Shown here: positions 60,028 to 64,000 of the stretch, in pieces
How positions within the stretch are numbered: the stretch's first letter is position 1
How the letters are laid out: every line of letters starts with the position of its first letter
Made by a program: the position numbers and the translations under genes
Notes under the pieces: generated by a model
What the model saw: the letters and a program-made list of their open reading frames with translations, nothing else
The model's database searches: none
Told to the model about the DNA's origin: nothing
Assembly: GCA_036320915.1 (NCBI GenBank)
Contig: JAXBDG010000009.1
Coordinates: 2,356,001 to 2,420,000 of the forward strand
Length of the DNA stretch: 64,000 bases
Direction of reading: 5' to 3'
Origin: Linnemannia elongata
Taxonomy: Eukaryota; Mortierellomycota; Mortierellomycetes; Mortierellales; Mortierellaceae

Positions 60028-61794
60028 TTAAAAGTAGTTGCTAGCATCGTTGCTATACCCAGCAGTAGTAGCAGTAGCAGCAGGAGCAGCAGGAGCACCA
60101 CCCTTGCGCATCTCCAAAGGTAAGCGTGTGCTGTTGGACCTCAAAACTGGGACTGGGTACTTGTCTGTATCGGCCTCCTTCCTGTTATCTGCAGGCGAGA
60201 ACTCGGACCGACCATAATGAGACGCGTTATAGTAGATGTTACCCGAGCGGCCGGTCTTGGACGAAGCCAATGAAGAAGTGGTGGACGCACTGCTGGAGCG
60301 CTTGAGACCGTTGGTGTTGGTACCGCGGGTGGATGTGGCAGCTGTGAACCCGGTGCGGAGGGTGTTGGAACGCGTCAAGGCGGCGGTCGAGACAACGGGA
60401 GCAGTAGAAGTCTTGGTAGGACCCATCTTCGCGGTCGAGGCAATGGGGTGGGCTTGCTGGTAGTTCTTGGCGAGTGTCAGTCCGGCGGTTGAGACGGGGG
60501 AGAGACGTTTGAGGGACTTGGGTGGTGGTGGTGGGGATTGACGCTTCTGTTGAGTAGTGCTGCTCAAGGTGGGGGCCATGTAACCCTGTTGACCACGGGA
60601 TTGGTAGACTGCTGGTGGGGGGCTTGTCAGGATCTTATAGGTGGTGTCGAGGGAGGAGGGGGACTCACGCAAGGGAGGGGAGGAGTAGTCAGATTCGTCG
60701 TCGTCGATTTCGAGAAGAACGGGTTCGGGGCTGTAGGAGGTCATGTGCTCGAGAGCAGTAGAGCTTGCGATGGAGGTGGTCTTGCTGAAGGATGGGCGGG
60801 AAATAAGGATACTGCCCATGGTCGAGTCAGTGTCTTCGAAGTGGACGACAGGGTTGGAGATGGCGGCCTTAGGACGGTCAAGGGCTGCGACGGCTGCAGC
60901 GGGGGTCATGACACCACCACGAGAACCCGAGGTGTAGATATCATACTCTTGAGCGGATGACAATCTCTTGGATCTGGAAGAGGACGTAGAAGACGATGAA
61001 GCGCGTTTGGCAGCCCTGGCAGAAGGAGTGTTGGCATTGGCAATAGTAGCAGCTTTCAGAGGAGGAGAAGTCGCCGCAGGAGCAGCATCGGACATCAAAG
61101 CCTTGCGACTCATGGAGGCCTTCTTGAACAACTCACTCCGGTTAGGATAAGTATACCTGTCCTCCTCATCCTCCATGCCTCTCGCCGCGCCCATATTCTC
61201 CTTCTCTTCATCACCAAACTCCAACTTCAAATCTTCATCCATATACATTCCCTTCTCACCCATGCCTCCAATACCACCAACAAGCCCTCTCGGCAAACCC
61301 CTTCGTCCGCTCTCTCCATCATCGTTCCCACGACCAGGCCCCTCCTGGATCGCCATCTGCTTCAACCGGAAAGCGCGTCGAGTCCGGAGGCGATGCACCG
61401 TCGCGAATCCGACGGCCGCAACAAAGAGGACCAAGAAGGATCCATAGACCAAAATACCCGCTGTCATGTTGAATCCGCCCACGGTCGCAGATCGACCGAA
61501 CAAGGGATCGTCGCCCTTGGTCGCCGGGAGTGCCGTCAAAGGGGACGGTGACCCGGAGGGAGACACGAGTGCGGACGAGGAGAAGGAGGCCGAGATCGAG
61601 TGAGAGTCTGAAACGGTAGGTTTCGTTGATGCGGATGTAACGATGGGTGTTGGAGTGCGGGTGGTGGTTGTTGTAGTTGTTGTTGTTGTAGTAGTGGTAG
61701 TGGTGGTTGTTGTTTTTTCTTCTGTGGTGGTTTTGGGTGGTGGTGCGGGAGCCTCTGTCGAGATGGGGTCGTGGGTACGCGTGATGTCTCCCAT
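60028..61794 (-). CDS. Single-pass membrane protein with Ser/Thr-rich ectodomain
   Basis: Single-exon frame; from ATG 61794 the protein has 588 residues (MGDITRTHDPISTEAP...). Residues 15-110 are Thr/Ser/Pro-rich, including a run of about 20 Thr, suited to O-mannosylation. One membrane segment (MTAGILVYGSFLVLFVAAVGFATV) is followed by a basic stop (HRLRTRRAFRLK), so the tail of about 450 residues should be cytosolic. The tail is Ser/Ala-rich and disordered with acidic MYMDEDLKLEFGDEEKE. No signal peptide at the chosen start, so N-out insertion would rely on the single segment. The frame stays open up to 62181, but a TATA-like element at 62143-62151 and UTR-like composition argue for the downstream ATG. 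A wall or mating sensor role is conceivable but unsupported. Confidence 0.65.
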   Translation of the reverse strand: MGDITRTHDPISTEAPAPPPKTTTEEKTTTTTTTTTTTTTTTTTTRTPTPIVTSASTKPTVSDSHSISASFSSSALVSPSGSPSPLTALPATKGDDPLFGRSATVGGFNMTAGILVYGSFLVLFVAAVGFATVHRLRTRRAFRLKQMAIQEGPGRGNDDGESGRRGLPRGLVGGIGGMGEKGMYMDEDLKLEFGDEEKENMGAARGMEDEEDRYTYPNRSELFKKASMSRKALMSDAAPAATSPPLKAATIANANTPSARAAKRASSSSTSSSRSKRLSSAQEYDIYTSGSRGGVMTPAAAVAALDRPKAAISNPVVHFEDTDSTMGSILISRPSFSKTTSIASSTALEHMTSYSPEPVLLEIDDDESDYSSPPLRESPSSLDTTYKILTSPPPAVYQSRGQQGYMAPTLSSTTQQKRQSPPPPPKSLKRLSPVSTAGLTLAKNYQQAHPIASTAKMGPTKTSTAPVVSTAALTRSNTLRTGFTAATSTRGTNTNGLKRSSSASTTSSLASSKTGRSGNIYYNASHYGRSEFSPADNRKEADTDKYPVPVLRSNSTRLPLEMRKGGAPAAPAATATTAGYSNDASNYF

Positions 61795-62142
61795 TGCTGT
61801 AGATGCTGGGAGTGGAGAACGGAAGGGTGCGTTTGGAGGGAGGAGGAGTAAGAGGGAATTTGTACAAGAGGTGGTTGGTGTTGTTGCTTTGTGATTGTGG
61901 TGGCGACGGATTAAATGCTGTGTGACGATAGGAGTAGGAAAGAATAAGGTTGGTGGAGTGGATCGTGCAGGTTGAGACTGTTGAGCTGTGGAGGGGAGTG
62001 AAGGATTAGGGGTATTACTATAGACAAGGGGCGAGGAAGGAGAGGGATGCTGTACAGTGTATGAGGGTGGAGAAGAAGGAGAAGGAGAAGAGGGAGAGGA
62101 GGAAAAGTGAAAAGAAGCCATGGCGACTGGGGGCATCCTTTG

Positions 62143-62151
62143 CCTTTTATA
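62143..62151 (-). promoter_or_regulatory. Possible TATA box of the membrane-protein gene
   Basis: Minus-strand TATAAAAGG. It lies inside the longest open frame, which is one reason to place the start codon further down at 61794. Confidence 0.4.
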
Positions 62152-62181
62152 CCGACAGTGAAGGAAAGGGGAGAGAAACAA

Positions 62182-64000
62182 GCAAGACTAATTAACAAGG
62201 CAAAGGCAGAATAAGGTATGATGATCGAACAAATTGAATGTAAATTGAAGGGCAAAGAGGGAGAACGGAGAAAATCAAATCGGAGTGCAAAGGAAGGGGG
62301 AGATGGAATTAGGGTTTGAAGGGTCAAGAGACAACAACAGAGAGGAAAAGGGAAGAACAGGGCATGTTACTGCAGCACTGAGGGGGGAATAAAGGAAATT
62401 AAATGGATTGCGAAACGAAAAAATAAATTATCGGCGTATGCAGAAGGGAAAAGCGGACAACAAAGAAAAAGCGGTGGTAGTGGTGGTGGTCAGGGTGCGC
62501 CTTGCTGATTATTTGTTTGTGTGTCAGATCAGAAAAGTCAACGAGAACAGTTAAAGAGTATGCAGTCTCCCTGCACAATGAGTATCGGAGAGAATCAACA
62601 AGAAAGAAAAACAAAAGAGAAAAAAGGGAAGGTGATGCAATCGGTTAGCGGGAGATTGCACTGTTGACCACTATCGACTGTAACACTACAATCAGCAAGG
62701 GTAGTTGGGAGGAAAGTAAGAAAAGGGAAAGGAACGTGGCAAAGAGTAAAACAAAAAGAGTAGAAAGGGAACGAGAGCCTGGACTGGTCAGGGTATCAGA
62801 GCAAGGGCAGAGGGAGGAAAGCGAGAGAGTTGTTGTGAAGAAGGAAAGAGAAAGAGAAGTGTAAGAAGGAGCATTTTCAACTTCTCTCTCCCTTTCTCTT
62901 TTCATTAAAGCGATCATACGAACTTTTTGCTACTCTTGAACTGAATGGATCGTCACTCATAGGTGGACAAATGAACTATGACTAGTGTTCTAACGGAAGG
63001 TTGAACAACATAACACATTGGAGTTTACTTTGTGGTGAAAGAAGTATGGTGACAACAACAACATGGTCATGACCTATTCAGGGTACCAATTGGACAATGC
63101 GATTCCTTCCTGTCACACAATTTTACTCGAAATTACACTCCAATGCCATGTCGCCAACGGACGAATGAGACACTTCCAAAGTAAATAACCAATCCTCCCC
63201 TTCTTATTCTTCCTCTTCTCTGTCCCTGTATGCCTTTTATCTGGCGTCGCTAAACAAACGCAAGTGGGTTCAATTGACTGGATCACCAACTGAAAGGTCA
63301 AGGGTAACGAAGAGCCATCGATCCTTGCTTGCTTTCTGTTTGAGAAGATACATATACCCTATTGCTAACATGACATTCTTCCCTCCACTCCTGCAACTGC
63401 TCATTGATACACCTTTGGTTTACATAAACGATATCAGAGAAAAAGAGCCTCATCCTGGTCTGTGTGTCACTCTGTGTGTGAATGTCTATCTCACACCTAC
63501 CGAAGCTCTCAATTTTTATGTCACTCACTCCGGCCCCTGCTTTTCGCTTGTTTTCTTTGTTTTTTTTTCTTCACCTTGCGAGGCAATGAACAGAAACAAG
63601 AAGAAAAAAAAGGCATTCAGTCACCTCGTTTTCATTGTATTGTTCAGGCGACTGTTCACTTTCTTGACCACACCAATATCAAAAGTAAGGGACATCCCTT
63701 CACTTGCGTTCTATCCTCCCCCTTTCCAACTCCAAGAAAAATAATTATCAGCGCCTCATCTCGTCAGCAGTACACCAATAAAGTTAAATTTTCTTCCAGA
63801 ATGCCAACACACACAGAGAGAGAGGGGGGCGATAAATACACATTATCCTCATTTCATTCTCAGGCACAAGACAGACAAATTAGCCATTTCAACTTGAAAC
63901 AAGGAGTGGAGGGAAGGACTTCTCGCCTTCCTGGTATGAGTACAAAGTGCAGGGGATGTATGATTGGCATGCACTATACATGTATAGGTACAGGATAAGG
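62182..64000. other. Intergenic to window end, nothing recognised
   Basis: Purine/pyrimidine-biased, low-complexity sequence. Frames of up to 178 codons exist near the right edge but have no recognisable domain and low-complexity translation. Confidence 0.5.

Noticed and set aside
62182..64000. Frames of 138-178 codons near the right end
   Set aside because: Low-complexity translations without domains; overlapping on both strands as expected from biased composition.

Overview
The window is nuclear DNA of a filamentous fungus, most likely an early-diverging one of the Mortierella type (Mortierellomycota/Mucoromycota). Genes carry several short GT-AG introns, mostly with TAG acceptors, and pyrimidine-rich leaders. 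Homopolymer runs are frequent. The gene set includes a Frizzled/Smoothened-like receptor, a BORC subunit, a TPX2-like spindle protein, a zinc-finger nuclear-basket nucleoporin and a Fanzor-like nuclease, which is unlike yeast but fits Mortierella. The genus is an inference; I have no rRNA or marker match.

Left half (1-38.8 kb) is mostly housekeeping: the 3' end of an M14 carboxypeptidase, a gene-poor 5.6 kb, a Frizzled-like GPCR, a three-RRM SR-type mRNA-binding protein, spermidine synthase, orotate phosphoribosyltransferase, protein phosphatase inhibitor-2, a possible 64-residue protein, a membrane-anchored cytochrome P450, a gene-poor 3.6 kb, a small secreted cysteine-rich protein, a disordered protein with two PP1-docking motifs, the nucleoporin and a BORCS8-like protein. 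A ChaC gamma-glutamylcyclotransferase and the TPX2-like gene follow.

The right half becomes accessory at 45.1 kb. A 4.45-kb insertion carries one large gene whose product joins an N-terminal FEN1/XPG-type nuclease to a C-terminal Fanzor/TnpB-type nuclease. The insertion is bracketed by a perfect 11-12 bp direct repeat next to a 7-bp inverted repeat. A decayed second Fanzor zinc ribbon lies 3.4 kb downstream and is followed by the same terminal motif. Between them are three 183-bp direct repeats, a broken gene with a PD-(D/E)XK nuclease signature, and a TTCGAA-rich satellite-like tract. Further right are an intact 820-aa fungal protein with a possible HicA-like C-terminus, a near-perfect 386-bp inverted repeat, a Kex2-processed repeat peptide precursor, an orphan promoter and a single-pass membrane protein.

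Exon coordinates were worked out by hand by matching splice sites to reading phase and protein continuity. All multi-exon models given close in phase unless stated. The strongest candidate for a new system is the FEN1-Fanzor element; the peptide precursor is second.
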